This document shows, in pieces, positions 34,097-43,200 of a stretch of 64,000 nt of DNA. Position 1 is the first letter of the stretch. Each line of letters starts with the position of its first letter. A program made the position numbers and the translations under genes. The notes beneath the pieces were generated by a model. The model made no database searches. It was not told where the DNA came from and saw nothing but the letters and a program-made list of their open reading frames with translations. Source of the DNA: Microcystis aeruginosa Ma_MB_S_20031200_S102 (GTDB taxonomy: Bacteria > Cyanobacteriota > Cyanobacteriia > Cyanobacteriales > Microcystaceae); contig SFBI01000082.1 in assembly GCA_007095845.1 (NCBI GenBank), forward strand, positions 1-64,000, given 5' to 3'.

Positions 34097-35722
34097 TTAC
34101 TTCTCCACTTCATTTTTCTCGGTAACTCTCTCCTCATCTTCCAATTTCTCACTAATTTCTGGCAGTTTTAGTAATAGTCCGGCGAATAACCAATAGTAAA
34201 CAGAAACTGGCTCGACGGAGAGAGGATAATAGTAGGGATTGTAGCTAATAAAAAACAGGAAAATCCAGATACACAGACCCCAGTGCTTTAAATCAGCATT
34301 TTTTACTTTTAAATAGGCTTTAAATGTGAGAATACAGAGAATTGTCACCAGTGCCATAAAAGCGATAAAACCGACGATACCAGTTTCGTAGAGGAGTTTA
34401 GCGTAGTAGGTTTCAATTAGTCTTATCTCTTCTTCTCCCGCTACATGACGAGCGCCACTGGTGGCTGTGCCTAAACCAGAACCAAAAAGCTGTATATAGC
34501 TGAATATCCACTGCATTTGATTGACTACAAAGTCAATTGGAGAGGAGTATTGCCAGCGACCGATAAAATTTAGTCCTCTTTCCTGAATAAAGGGAATTAA
34601 CGTCACCCCGAGCAGGGAAATCATTCCCAAGATTCCCAATTTTAATGGTAACTTTCGTTTACTTTTGCTAGTAGCAATAACCAGAACTAAGTAAAACAAA
34701 GGTACTAGCAAAAAAGACAATCTTTGTCCAGAAACCAGAGTCGCAAGGAAGACCAACACCATTGCTATCCAACCAGCGATGCGCCATCTTTTTTGCGGAT
34801 CACTAAAACTGGCTGCGTAACTGATGACGCTACTAGATACTAAAAACCAACCCCATTGCCAAGGATCAGAAAATGTGCCAGGGAGACGAATTAAGCCTTG
34901 ATCGGGATTATACAACACCGAACCGCCGACAAAACATTGAGCTTTCAAGGTAGCTTTTTTGGTAATATCTGGATAAAATCGGCCGTCGGACTTCGGGGCA
35001 AAAACTTCGAGTTGATTGAGGAATTCATTATCGGGACAGATACCCTGTAGAAGTAATAAGTATTGAACGAGAGCTAAACCGCAACAGACTAAGATCATCA
35101 CGATTAAAAGCCGATTAACTGCGAATAAATCCCGTTTTTGCTCGATTAAATAGTAGCCACAGAGAACTAGGGGAATATAACTGAGGAGGGTTTTTAATCC
35201 CACAATTCCCACAGCAGTGGATCCTTCGGGCAGATTGACAAACAGAAAAGTTATCAAGCTGCTGACAAGTAAAATTAAAGCCGTGATGAAAAAAGACTTG
35301 ATTTGAGGGTATAACTGCTTAAAAGTTTTAGTTTTAATTAAAATTGACGCTAAAGCTGGGAAATAAAAGGCATCCTTGGCGATTTTGTAGAGAGCATAGG
35401 ATGGCTCTTCAGCAATTAGGTTGCCCTTTACTTGAAAAACTCTCGCCACAGCAAAAGCGACGGTACTACTTAGGGGAAGATAGATGATTAGGGCTAATAA
35501 TCCCAGACGGGGATGGATAAAAGAAGCCACCATGGCGGGAACTGCCAAAATTCCTAATAAAGCGGCTTTTTTGTCAAACACAATCCCCAAAACTAAACTA
35601 ATTAGTAGAGTGGCGGTCACTAATATAGTTAGTAACAAGGAGTTCCTCTCTTTCATGCCGTGCAGCCTGAACAGGTTTAGCAGTAAGTGTAGCGGATTTT
35701 GGTCTAGATTCCCATTCTCCAT
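34097..35722 (-). CDS. O-antigen ligase/polymerase-like membrane protein
   Basis: A 541-residue polytopic membrane protein with about 11-12 predicted spans. A Wzy_C/O-antigen-ligase-like pattern is visible: a large loop (about 225-290, with FAPKSDGRFYPDITKK and RLPGTFSDPWQWGWFL) followed by spans, VSGQRLSFLLVPLFYLV, and a late loop with FGSGLGTATSGARHVAGEEE, the typical G-x-G-x(3)-G region before ETYYAKLLYETGIVGFIAF. Such proteins polymerise or ligate polysaccharide at the periplasmic face; in Microcystis a role in colony mucilage is plausible but unproven. It stands alone on the minus strand. Acidic and basic residues alternate in the C-terminal cytoplasmic tail. An internal ATG (MKERNSLLL, residue 23) is an alternative start. 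Confidence 0.75.
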   Translation of the reverse strand: MENGNLDQNPLHLLLNLFRLHGMKERNSLLLTILVTATLLISLVLGIVFDKKAALLGILAVPAMVASFIHPRLGLLALIIYLPLSSTVAFAVARVFQVKGNLIAEEPSYALYKIAKDAFYFPALASILIKTKTFKQLYPQIKSFFITALILLVSSLITFLFVNLPEGSTAVGIVGLKTLLSYIPLVLCGYYLIEQKRDLFAVNRLLIVMILVCCGLALVQYLLLLQGICPDNEFLNQLEVFAPKSDGRFYPDITKKATLKAQCFVGGSVLYNPDQGLIRLPGTFSDPWQWGWFLVSSSVISYAASFSDPQKRWRIAGWIAMVLVFLATLVSGQRLSFLLVPLFYLVLVIATSKSKRKLPLKLGILGMISLLGVTLIPFIQERGLNFIGRWQYSSPIDFVVNQMQWIFSYIQLFGSGLGTATSGARHVAGEEEIRLIETYYAKLLYETGIVGFIAFMALVTILCILTFKAYLKVKNADLKHWGLCIWIFLFFISYNPYYYPLSVEPVSVYYWLFAGLLLKLPEISEKLEDEERVTEKNEVEK

Positions 35723-35811
35723 AGCGGAGGTGGGGAGCTTTTCAGTGATCAGTCATACCGGGGCCCGTGGGCGGCTTTTGACTGCCACCACTGATTTTTG
35801 AGCGCTAGTGA

Positions 35812-35959
35812 TACTAAATCTGGTTATTAAAAACTGATTATTTATTCCCCTTTGCCTTTTGCCGTTCGGACTTCGGCGTGAGCTTTTGTCGAACGCTGAG
35901 CTCACGGACGAAGCCTCTTGCCTCTCCTCATAACTAGCCTGTACTCAACGGATTTAGTA
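35812..35959. mobile_element. MITE (TACTAAATCTGG family), copy C, carrying a GTTCGGACTTCGG element
   Basis: It extends from TACTAAATCTGGTTATTAAA to TACTCAACGGATTTAGTA. The middle (about 35873-35917) contains GTTCGGACTTCGGCGTGAGC and the inverse GCTGAGCTCACGGACGAAGC, a palindromic repeat also found at 36920-36979 and partly at 16572-16603. With the copy at 28836 it shows that the middle of this MITE is a hot spot for small insertions. Confidence 0.8.
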
Positions 35960-35969
35960 TGACAGCTAG

Positions 35970-36074
35970 TAAGTAGTCGTGCAAAATTAATTTCCTAGTA
36001 AAGATAGGCAAAAGGCAAGAGGCAAAAGGCAAGAGGGGGTTAGATATGTGTAATTAATTTTGCTTAGGTACTTA
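35970..36074 (-). mobile_element. MITE (AGCAAAATTAATT family), inverted intact copy
   Basis: It begins TAAGTAGTCGTGCAAAATTA and ends TAATTTTGCTTAGGTACTTA, with tandem GGCAAAAGGCAAGA units between. It is the reverse complement of the element at 61699-61811 and of the interrupted one at 5829-6221. It is adjacent to the MITE ending at 35959. Confidence 0.85.
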
Positions 36075-36201
36075 GATGTGAAGCAATGGAATCTCAACCT
36101 AAGAGGGGGGCAAGTGCTGATAATTCGTCGCGTTTCAATCGACGGAGAACTCAACTCTTGCTATACTTGTTCAAAATTTCATTTATCTTGATCTTGACTC
36201 C

Positions 36202-36693
36202 GTGGCCGAAAATCCTTCTTTTCAAGACCTTTATCAAGCTGGAATCAGTGCCTTTGAGCGTGGACAATATCGCCTTAGTATCCAGCAATTAAATGCGGCT
36301 TTAGACTTAATTTCCTTAGGATCTCGAGCAGGGGGTGAGATTCAAATTTGGTTGATTTCTGCCCATCAGGGGTTAGGAGAGGGGGAGAAAGCTAGTGAAA
36401 TCTGTAGGCAACTTATTACCCATCCTATCTATCAAATTCGCGAACAGGCCAAGCGTTTACTTTATATTATCGAAGCTCCCCGTCTCAAACGCCCAGATGA
36501 GTGGATGACGAAGATTCCCGATTTAGATAAACTTCCCGATAGCGCACCGCAATTTAAAAAGGGGACAAATAAACAGAAAAAAGAAGAATCCCCCCCACCC
36601 ATGCAGTTGGAGCAGCATAAAAACACTGTTTTTAGCGGACTGGCGATCGCTATTATTTTATTGATGCTCTGGTTTTTGGCTAAAAATAGCTAA
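36202..36693 (+). CDS. TPR-like protein with C-terminal membrane anchor
   Basis: A 163-residue protein starting at GTG 36202 (AENPSFQDLYQAGISAFERG). Residues about 8-90 form two to three tetratricopeptide-like helix pairs (ISAFERGQYRLSIQQLNAAL, HQGLGEGEKASEICRQLI), then a polar Lys/Glu/Pro-rich linker and one C-terminal membrane span (GLAIAIILLMLWFLAK). A tail-anchored TPR protein suggests a scaffold on a membrane. Similar small proteins are annotated in cyanobacteria as TPR proteins without function. There is no ATG at the expected place; the GTG start is the only good one. Confidence 0.65.
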   Translation: MAENPSFQDLYQAGISAFERGQYRLSIQQLNAALDLISLGSRAGGEIQIWLISAHQGLGEGEKASEICRQLITHPIYQIREQAKRLLYIIEAPRLKRPDEWMTKIPDLDKLPDSAPQFKKGTNKQKKEESPPPMQLEQHKNTVFSGLAIAIILLMLWFLAKNS

Positions 36694-36697
36694 ATTA

Positions 36698-36784
36698 TAC
36701 TGAATCCACTAAAAAATGATTATTTATTCTCCCCTTTGCCTTTTTCCTCCCCTGATGTGTAGCCTATACTCAAGCAATTTAGTG
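36698..36784. mobile_element. MITE (TACTAAATCTGG family), diverged copy D
   Basis: TACTGAATCCACTAAAAAAT ... CCTATACTCAAGCAATTTAG is a diverged copy of the 28836 and 35812 elements, without an inserted middle. The gap from 36785 to 37015 also holds the GTTCGGACTTCGG palindrome at about 36920-36979 and one copy of a 26-bp sequence at 36993-37018 (see findings). Confidence 0.65.
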
Positions 36785-37015
36785 TTAGTACCAATCCTTC
36801 TTGAATAATGGGGGTCTGCTGAATAAATCTAAAAACCTTTCAGGAGTTGCCTGTGTCAGATGAATAGAGGAACCGCCCTATTTATTTGGATTATTATTTA
36901 TTCTTAATTCTTCTGACCACCGACTCCGTTCGGACTTCGGCGTGAGCTTTTGTGGAACGCTAAGTTCACGGCCGAAGCCTAACCCTAACAACAATTTTTG
37001 ATTTTTAGAAGAGGT

Positions 37016-38008
37016 CTAATTTACTGATCCTGACTGGGCAATGGCTTGAAAAAGTCCCTGTTGAAATGTTGCCTCTGAGAGGGTGGGTGCATAGCTAATC
37101 ACCACTGAAGCAGCATCTGGATTGATTTGGATTTCTTGCACGCCAGCTAGGGACTGAAGGCGCTGGCGCAGCCGCTCGGCGTAGGACAGATCTTGACGCA
37201 GGCGAGGAATCCGCAGCCGTACCCGCCCCGCAATAGCATGGATGATTTCGGTATCTGTGGGAAGGCTTGCAGTCCATTGAATTTTCTGGCGTACCTTGGG
37301 CGAGATACAGAAGCCTTCTTGGGCTTCTAGATAACTAAGCAGGTCGATCAAGTCATTGTGTACGGCGATTAGGCGATCGCATCCTTCTAGCTCCTCAACC
37401 CGCTCGGCGCTGTCTATGACCTGGATCGTTTTGATGACATTCTGATACATAGGGCGATCTTTTTGGATGTCGTCCCTCAGCTCCGCGGCAAATTGATAGA
37501 GGGAGATAGCTTCCAACTCAGGGTAGATCGATTCAGCTTGCCCAAAGACTTTCACGAATGTCTGCCCCAGAGATCTCTGCTCTGAGAAGGAAAAATAGAA
37601 AGCGTCTCCAACAAAGTCCTCGCGGTTGGCAAAAGTCCTGATAATTTTGCTAATCAGTTCGATCGCTTTCTTGTCCCTAGTGTAGGGACCGTATCGATAG
37701 ACGTACCAGTACCAGCCAAAGAATTTCACCAGGACATAGAGTAGTTCTAAGGCTTCGGGAGAACCGATTTCATCGGCTTCAGGATATTCCCGTTTAAAAA
37801 ATTCCAACTCTTGCTGATTGAGGATGCCGTCAAGTCGGACTTGCAATTCGTGAGCGGCGAACAGGAAGGGATTAATATACAGAGCGGCAATCTGATTTCG
37901 TTTCTGCGTCTTTTCCTCCTCTTGTTGCTCGCTCCAAGTCCAAACTGTCCAGATGGCTGTGGCAGTTGCCGAAAGTACCGATAAGATGATGCCCAGTGTT
38001 GCTTCCAT
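37016..38008 (-). CDS. Membrane-anchored protein with C-terminal HMA-like domain
   Basis: A 330-residue protein. One N-terminal span (LGIILSVLSATATAIWTVWT) is followed by a helical cytosolic part (about 30-245) with EEEKTQKRNQIAALYINPFL and FGWYWYVYRYGPYTRDKK, the style of small bacterial proteins annotated as unknown membrane proteins. The last about 78 residues are an HMA-like domain, IIHAIAGRVRLRIPRLRQDL then ERLRQRLQSLAGVQEIQINP and SVVISY, with the beta-alpha-beta order but no CxxC. The basic GR-x-R-x-R-x-PRL patch is shared with proteins at 27083, 58904 and 60455. The stop codon lies in a 26-bp repeat. A micro-protein gene precedes it (38145-38309). Metal binding is unlikely; anionic lipid binding is a reasonable guess. 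Confidence 0.7.
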   Translation of the reverse strand: MEATLGIILSVLSATATAIWTVWTWSEQQEEEKTQKRNQIAALYINPFLFAAHELQVRLDGILNQQELEFFKREYPEADEIGSPEALELLYVLVKFFGWYWYVYRYGPYTRDKKAIELISKIIRTFANREDFVGDAFYFSFSEQRSLGQTFVKVFGQAESIYPELEAISLYQFAAELRDDIQKDRPMYQNVIKTIQVIDSAERVEELEGCDRLIAVHNDLIDLLSYLEAQEGFCISPKVRQKIQWTASLPTDTEIIHAIAGRVRLRIPRLRQDLSYAERLRQRLQSLAGVQEIQINPDAASVVISYAPTLSEATFQQGLFQAIAQSGSVN

Positions 38009-38144
38009 GTTCCACTATTCCAATATTTATTAGCTTGGAGATTACATTCTCAGTTGCAAACTTGCCTACTTAGCTCCATAGGCAGTCTTCCCCTGAGATA
38101 GATGTCAGTATTTATATTAATAAGGTTTGTCAAGAGCCGCCAGA

Positions 38145-38309
38145 TTATCTACGGCAAATGGCTGATTGGCGATCAATGGGATCGGCAAAAGGCGCACTAC
38201 AGTTAGCCCATTTAACAAAATCAATGTCAAAAATGACAATAGCGGCGAATATTGTGCCGGCTCCCGCAGCAAAGGCGATTACAGCCATTATCATCTGATT
38301 TTTCTTCAC
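38145..38309 (-). CDS. 54-residue single-span membrane micro-protein
   Basis: A GTG at 38309 with a strong Shine-Dalgarno (AAGGAG, 5-nt spacing) opens a 54-codon frame: (M)KKNQMIMAVIAFAAGAGTIF, then AAIVIFDIDFVKWANCSAPF and ADPIDRQSAICRR. It has one hydrophobic span with a positive N-terminus and a Cys-containing C-terminal tail (two Cys, which could form a disulfide if the tail is periplasmic). It lies 136 bp upstream of the HMA-like gene on the same strand and is probably co-transcribed. No family recognised. The good ribosome-binding site and membrane-helix composition argue for a real gene. Confidence 0.6.
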   Translation of the reverse strand: MKKNQMIMAVIAFAAGAGTIFAAIVIFDIDFVKWANCSAPFADPIDRQSAICRR

Positions 38310-38332
38310 TCTAGCTCCTTAATTGGGCTAAT

Positions 38333-38437
38333 TCAAGTCTGAATTGCATCACTGTCTGATTTGTTTTCGTAGAATACCTGATTCGGGGTAGGATAGTCAA
38401 GACATTTTCGAGGACGATTGTTAATAGACCTCTTGTA
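38333..38437 (-). mobile_element. IS30-family transposase, C-terminal remnant
   Basis: On the minus strand the frame reads NNRPRKCLDYPTPNQVFYEN and ends KSDSDAIQT-stop at 38333. The NNRPRKCLGYRTPNEVF motif is the hallmark of the end of IS30-type transposases. Upstream it is cut off by the repeat at 38425-38450. Only about 30 codons remain; it lies directly upstream of the 54-residue micro-protein. Confidence 0.75.
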
Positions 38438-38450
38438 AAAATCAAAAATC
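38425..38450. repeat. 26-bp repeat, inverted with respect to 36993-37018
   Basis: TAGACCTCTTGTAAAAATCAAAAATC here is the inverse of the sequence ending AGAAGAGGTCTA at 36993-37018, with two mismatches. The pair brackets the HMA-like gene, its micro-protein and the IS30 remnant (about 1.46 kb). These are either ends of one composite element or the ends of two separate decayed insertion sequences. (Full motif given here as its parts: TAGACCTCTTGT and AAAAATCAAAAATC.). Confidence 0.6.
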
Positions 38451-38647
38451 TTCCGTTAGTCGAGGGAATCAAAAATAAACTTAAACTAATAAAACGGAGA
38501 GGCTATAGCTTGAGAAACTTTCAGAATTTTTGGGTTAGAAGTATGTTGTCTTGGCATCTTGTATGTTGATATAGCATAGACAGTAACGAGTATCCAAAAA
38601 TTTTAATATTAAATTAAATCAGCCTTAAACTCAATTTAAAGCTAACC

Positions 38648-38675
38648 AGCTATTAAAACTATAGTTTTAATAGCT
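38648..38675. promoter_or_regulatory. Perfect 28-bp palindrome at the MFS gene start
   Basis: AGCTATTAAAACTA directly followed by its inverse TAGTTTTAATAGCT. It ends 7 bp before the ATG of the MFS transporter, where the ribosome-binding site should be. It could be a repressor operator or, in the mRNA, a hairpin that covers the translation start. No T-run, so not a terminator. Confidence 0.65.
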
Positions 38676-38682
38676 CTATCCT

Positions 38683-40062
38683 ATGAAAAGCCTACAAAGT
38701 TATATCGATGAAACTCCTCCTCGTCCCCTAAGTTTGATGCAATGGCGCATCTGGATTTTGGCGGCTACCGGCAAGTTTTTTGAAGGCATGGTCATCTTTC
38801 TAACTGGAGTTGCTATTCCCTTAATTGAGCAAGATTTTAACTTAGCATCAGCCCTAAAAGGTTCAGTTGCTGCCGCAACGCTTTTGGGGATTTTGGTGGG
38901 GGCTTCCCTATTCGGAAATTTAGCGGATCGCCTGGGACGAAAGTTAGTTTTCGTGTCTGAAATGGCGATTTTTACTGTTTTTGTCAGTTTAACAGCGATC
39001 GCGTGGAATGTTCCCTCTCTGATTTTCTTTTTATTTTGCGTTGGGGTTGCTCTTGGGGCAGACTATCCCACAGCCCATCTGATCATTTCTGAGTCAATTC
39101 CTAGTAGTTTTAGGGGCAGAATGGTATTAGGGGCTTTTGCTTTTCAATCAATTGGCTCCCTAGGCGGAGTTTTAATCGGATTACTGGTACTGCGGATTAA
39201 CCCTGAAGTAGGGGCTTGGCATTGGATGTACGCCAGTTTAGTTATTCCTGGAATTATTGTTTTTTTATTGAGAACAGGAATCCCAGAAAGCGCCCATTGG
39301 TTAATATCTCACAATCGCCAAGAGGATGCTCAACGCTCTGCTAAAGTTTTACTGCAACGCCCAGTTGAGCTTGCGGACTTAGTAGAGAGAATCGGCCAGC
39401 AACGCAAGCAAAAATACAAGCTTTTGTTTTCCCCTCGCTATCTCAGAGCAACTATATTAGCGGCTGTTCCTTGGTTTTTACAGGATCTAGCCACCTACGG
39501 CATTGGTATTTTTACCCCAACAATTTTAGCAACCCTATTTACCAAAACTCAGCCTAATTTTATTTTCAAAGATATGGTAGCAGCAGAAGGTTCTGGAGCA
39601 ATTGATCTGTTCTTACTGATTGGATTTCTTGCGTCGATTCTTTTGATTGATAAAGTCGGACGGATTCCCTTACAAATTGTAGGCTTTATTGGCTGTGGCT
39701 TAGGCTTAGGAATCGCTTCCCTAGCGGCAGAAACTATTCCAGAAGGTCATCAATTAAAAGTATTTCTGATATTTGGCGGCTTTATCATCTTTAATTTTAT
39801 GACAAATCTCGGCCCCAATGCCATGACCTATGTTTTAGCAGGGGAGGTTTTTCCCGTACAAATTCGCGGTTTAGGTGCTGGTTTTGCCGCCTCTTTTGCG
39901 AAAGTCGGGGCGGTTACTACTGCTTTTTTCTTTCCGATTCTTAGGGAACAAATTGGTACGTCTAACCTTTTACATGGTTTAGTTATCACTTCTCTTTTTG
40001 GGGCGTTAGTTACTTTTATCTTTCGCATTGAACCCAATGGCAAAAGTTTGGAAAATGTTTAG
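38683..40062 (+). CDS. MFS transporter, sugar-porter-like
   Basis: A 459-residue, 12-span major facilitator. The loop 2-3 motif GNLADRLGRK is present, as are PESAHWLISHNR after span 6 (PESPRWL in sugar porters), LLIDKVGRIPLQ, and the late AGEVFPVQIRGLGAG, the typical E-x-x-P-x-x-x-R motif. The family fits uptake of a small organic solute (sugars or organic acids), and the substrate cannot be read from the sequence. It is preceded by a 28-bp palindrome that overlaps the ribosome-binding region. It precedes the large lectin gene by about 220 bp on the same strand; co-transcription is possible but not shown. Confidence 0.82.
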   Translation: MKSLQSYIDETPPRPLSLMQWRIWILAATGKFFEGMVIFLTGVAIPLIEQDFNLASALKGSVAAATLLGILVGASLFGNLADRLGRKLVFVSEMAIFTVFVSLTAIAWNVPSLIFFLFCVGVALGADYPTAHLIISESIPSSFRGRMVLGAFAFQSIGSLGGVLIGLLVLRINPEVGAWHWMYASLVIPGIIVFLLRTGIPESAHWLISHNRQEDAQRSAKVLLQRPVELADLVERIGQQRKQKYKLLFSPRYLRATILAAVPWFLQDLATYGIGIFTPTILATLFTKTQPNFIFKDMVAAEGSGAIDLFLLIGFLASILLIDKVGRIPLQIVGFIGCGLGLGIASLAAETIPEGHQLKVFLIFGGFIIFNFMTNLGPNAMTYVLAGEVFPVQIRGLGAGFAASFAKVGAVTTAFFFPILREQIGTSNLLHGLVITSLFGALVTFIFRIEPNGKSLENV

Positions 40063-40285
40063 GACAATGACCACAATGATGAGAAACTATCACCTTCCAT
40101 TCTGAAGATGAGTCGGAGTGACGATACCTCGACTTAGTTCAACTATCTGAACGATTACGACTTATATTAACCACTGACCACAAAAAGTTCTTGACTATTG
40201 CAGTCCCCATGAGATATTTTCTAGTCAGCGCAGTGCCAGCGGAGTTCAAACTTAAACTAGCCATTAGTTACGGAGATAAGTGACC

Positions 40286-43200
40286 ATGAGTCAAGCGGAA
40301 AATACTACGAGTGCCAAGAAGGGTGCTATCGAATCTGTCCTAGCATTTGATGGTATAGGCGATTATGTGCAGTTACCCGCAGTCAACACGGACTATTCCC
40401 AAGGATTTACCGTAGAAGCTTGGGTGCAGTACAAAAGTTTTCGCCGTTCGTGGTCACGAATTATTGATTTCGGCAATGGACAGGGAAACAAGAACATTGT
40501 CCTGGGAAATGTGGGAACATCTAGCACCTTGGGACTCCATCTGTATTGTAATAATGGAACCCACACCATAGAAGCCCCAAATACCTTAGAAATTGATAAG
40601 TGGATTCATGTAGCCGCTACCATTGATAAATCAGGGATGGCCAAACTGTATAAAAATGGTCAATTGATACAAAGTAAACAAATAAGCCTTCCAGACAACC
40701 TGAACCGAACCTTAAACTATATAGGTAAGAGTAACTGGGCTAATGATGGTTACTTTGAAGGTCAAATAGCAGAAGTGAGGGTGTGGAATATTGCCCGACC
40801 AGAATCAGAACTTAAAGAAAATATGTCCCAGCGATTAAAGGGAAATGAAACCGGATTAGTGGGATATTGGCCCCTCAATGAAGGTTCAGAAAATATCGCT
40901 AAAGATAAGACAAGTAATGGCAATAATGGCACAATTAATGGTGCTACTTGGGGGAAATCTGAACTACCCATAACTAGCACGAAAGAGTCTGAAATAGGGA
41001 AAAAACCTGATGTGATCACTGGGGGTAATCTTCCCACTAAATACGGAATTGCAGATACAAGGACTAATTTTTATCTTGTAGATACCAACAAACCCATTAA
41101 TGGCAATGGTGAAATAACTGGGTGGAATATTTGGGCAGAAAACACATCACCTGTACAACTGATCATTTATAGGAACGAAGCCAATACCTGGTCAGTTGTG
41201 GGAAAAAGCGAGGTAAAAACCCCTGTGATTGGTTTAAACGAATTTTCCCTTACTACACCGATTAAAGTCAACCAAGGTGACTTTGTGGGAATATATTATC
41301 CCCAAGCAGGTTCTATCAGTTATGATAAGAATACTGCTCCTCTTAGTAACTTAAGCGGAAAAGTTTTGTTTACCTCATCTGGTGCTACTGCTACAGCATT
41401 TTCCGATTCAGTTGATCGTATTTATTCCTTAAGTGTCAAGGGAAATTTTGGAGAAATTCCTATAAAGATTGAAAAGACAGAAACAGCTAACTATGGAGTA
41501 ATTGGTGTTGGCACAAATAATCTCCTGTGTAGCCGAGATACTTTAACCAGTGACTGGAAAGAGATACCTAATAGTGGTCAGATTATTAGTATTGCTGTCA
41601 TGCCAGATGGCAAAATAGTCGGTGTTGGAACCAATAAAAGCCTCTACACCCGAGATACTTTGACCAGTGACTGGAAGGGAGTACCTAATAGTGCTCAGGT
41701 TATTAGTATTGCCATCATGCCAGATGGCAAAATAGTCGGCGTTGGAACCAATAATATTCTCTACACCCGAGATACTTTAACCAGTGACTGGAAACAGATT
41801 CCTAATAGTGGTGCGTTTGTTAGTGTCGCCGTCATGCCAGATGGCAAAATAGTCGGCGTTGGAACCAATAAAAGCCTCTACACCCGAGATAGCTTGATCA
41901 GTGACTGGAAGGAAGTACCTAATAGTGGTGCGGTTATTAGTGTCACCGTCATGCCGGATGGGAAGTTAGTTGGAGTTGGGGCGAATAATCGCCTCTATAG
42001 CCGAGATAGCTTGACCAGTGAATGGAAGGAGATTCCGAATAGTGGTTCAGTTATAGCAGCGACTTGTTCAGTTGCACCTAAATTTACAACCCCTGAACCA
42101 GTTAATAGCGACTATGGAGTAATTGGTGTTGGGACAAATAATCTCCTGTGTAGCCGAGATACTTTAACCAGTGAATGGAAGGAGATACCTAATAGTGGTC
42201 CGGTTATTAGTGTCGCCCTCGTTCCAGATGGCAGAATAGTGGGCGTTGGAACCAATAATAATCTCTACACCCGAGACACTTTAACCAGTGACTGGAAGCA
42301 GATTCCTAATAGTGGTGCGGTTATTGATGTCGCCGTCATGCCGGATGACAAAATAGTCGGCATTGGAACCAATAAAAACCTCTACACCCAATATAACTTG
42401 ATCAGTGACTGGTATGGAGTACCTAATAGTGGTTTGGTTAGTAGTGTCACCGTCATGCCGGATGGGAAGTTAGTTGGAGTTGGGGCGAATAATAATCGCC
42501 TCTATAGCCGAGATAGCTTGACCAGTGACTGGAAGGAAGTACCTAATAATGGTTCGGTTCTCGATATTACCGTCATGCCGGATGGCAAAATAGTTGGCGT
42601 TGGCGTAGATAATCGTCTCTATAGCCGAGACACCTTGACCAGTGACTGGAAGCCGATCCCGAATAGTGGTTCAGTTATAGCAGTGACTTGTTCAGTTCCA
42701 CCCAAATCTACAACCCCTGAACCAGTTACTAGCGACTCTGTCCTAGCATTTGATGGCCGAGGAAATTATATCGAAGTTCCTTATGCTGAGCAACTGAATC
42801 CAGAACAATTTACCTTATCCTGTTGGGCTAAAGTTGAGAGTAGCCAAGGGCAGTGGCGATCGCCAGTTACCTCCAGAACGACCACTCCTATAGGAGGATA
42901 TAAGCTATATGCAGGAGAGAACAATAAATGGCAGTTTTGGACGGGAGATGGGAGCAAGTGGGTAGTTTTAACTGGTTCAGATGTAGTTCTCAATACCTGG
43001 ACTCATGTAGCAGCTACATACGATGGCAGCACAATGAAACTCTACATCAATGGCGAACTGATAGGTACTCCAGTTGCTTCAAAGCTCAAGCTTAATACAA
43101 ACCGTCCCTTACGCATCGGTGCTGGAAAAACAGAAGGCAATCCGGGCTATTTCTTTAATGGGCAAATAGCAGAAGTGCAACTGTGGAACCGAGTCCGTTC

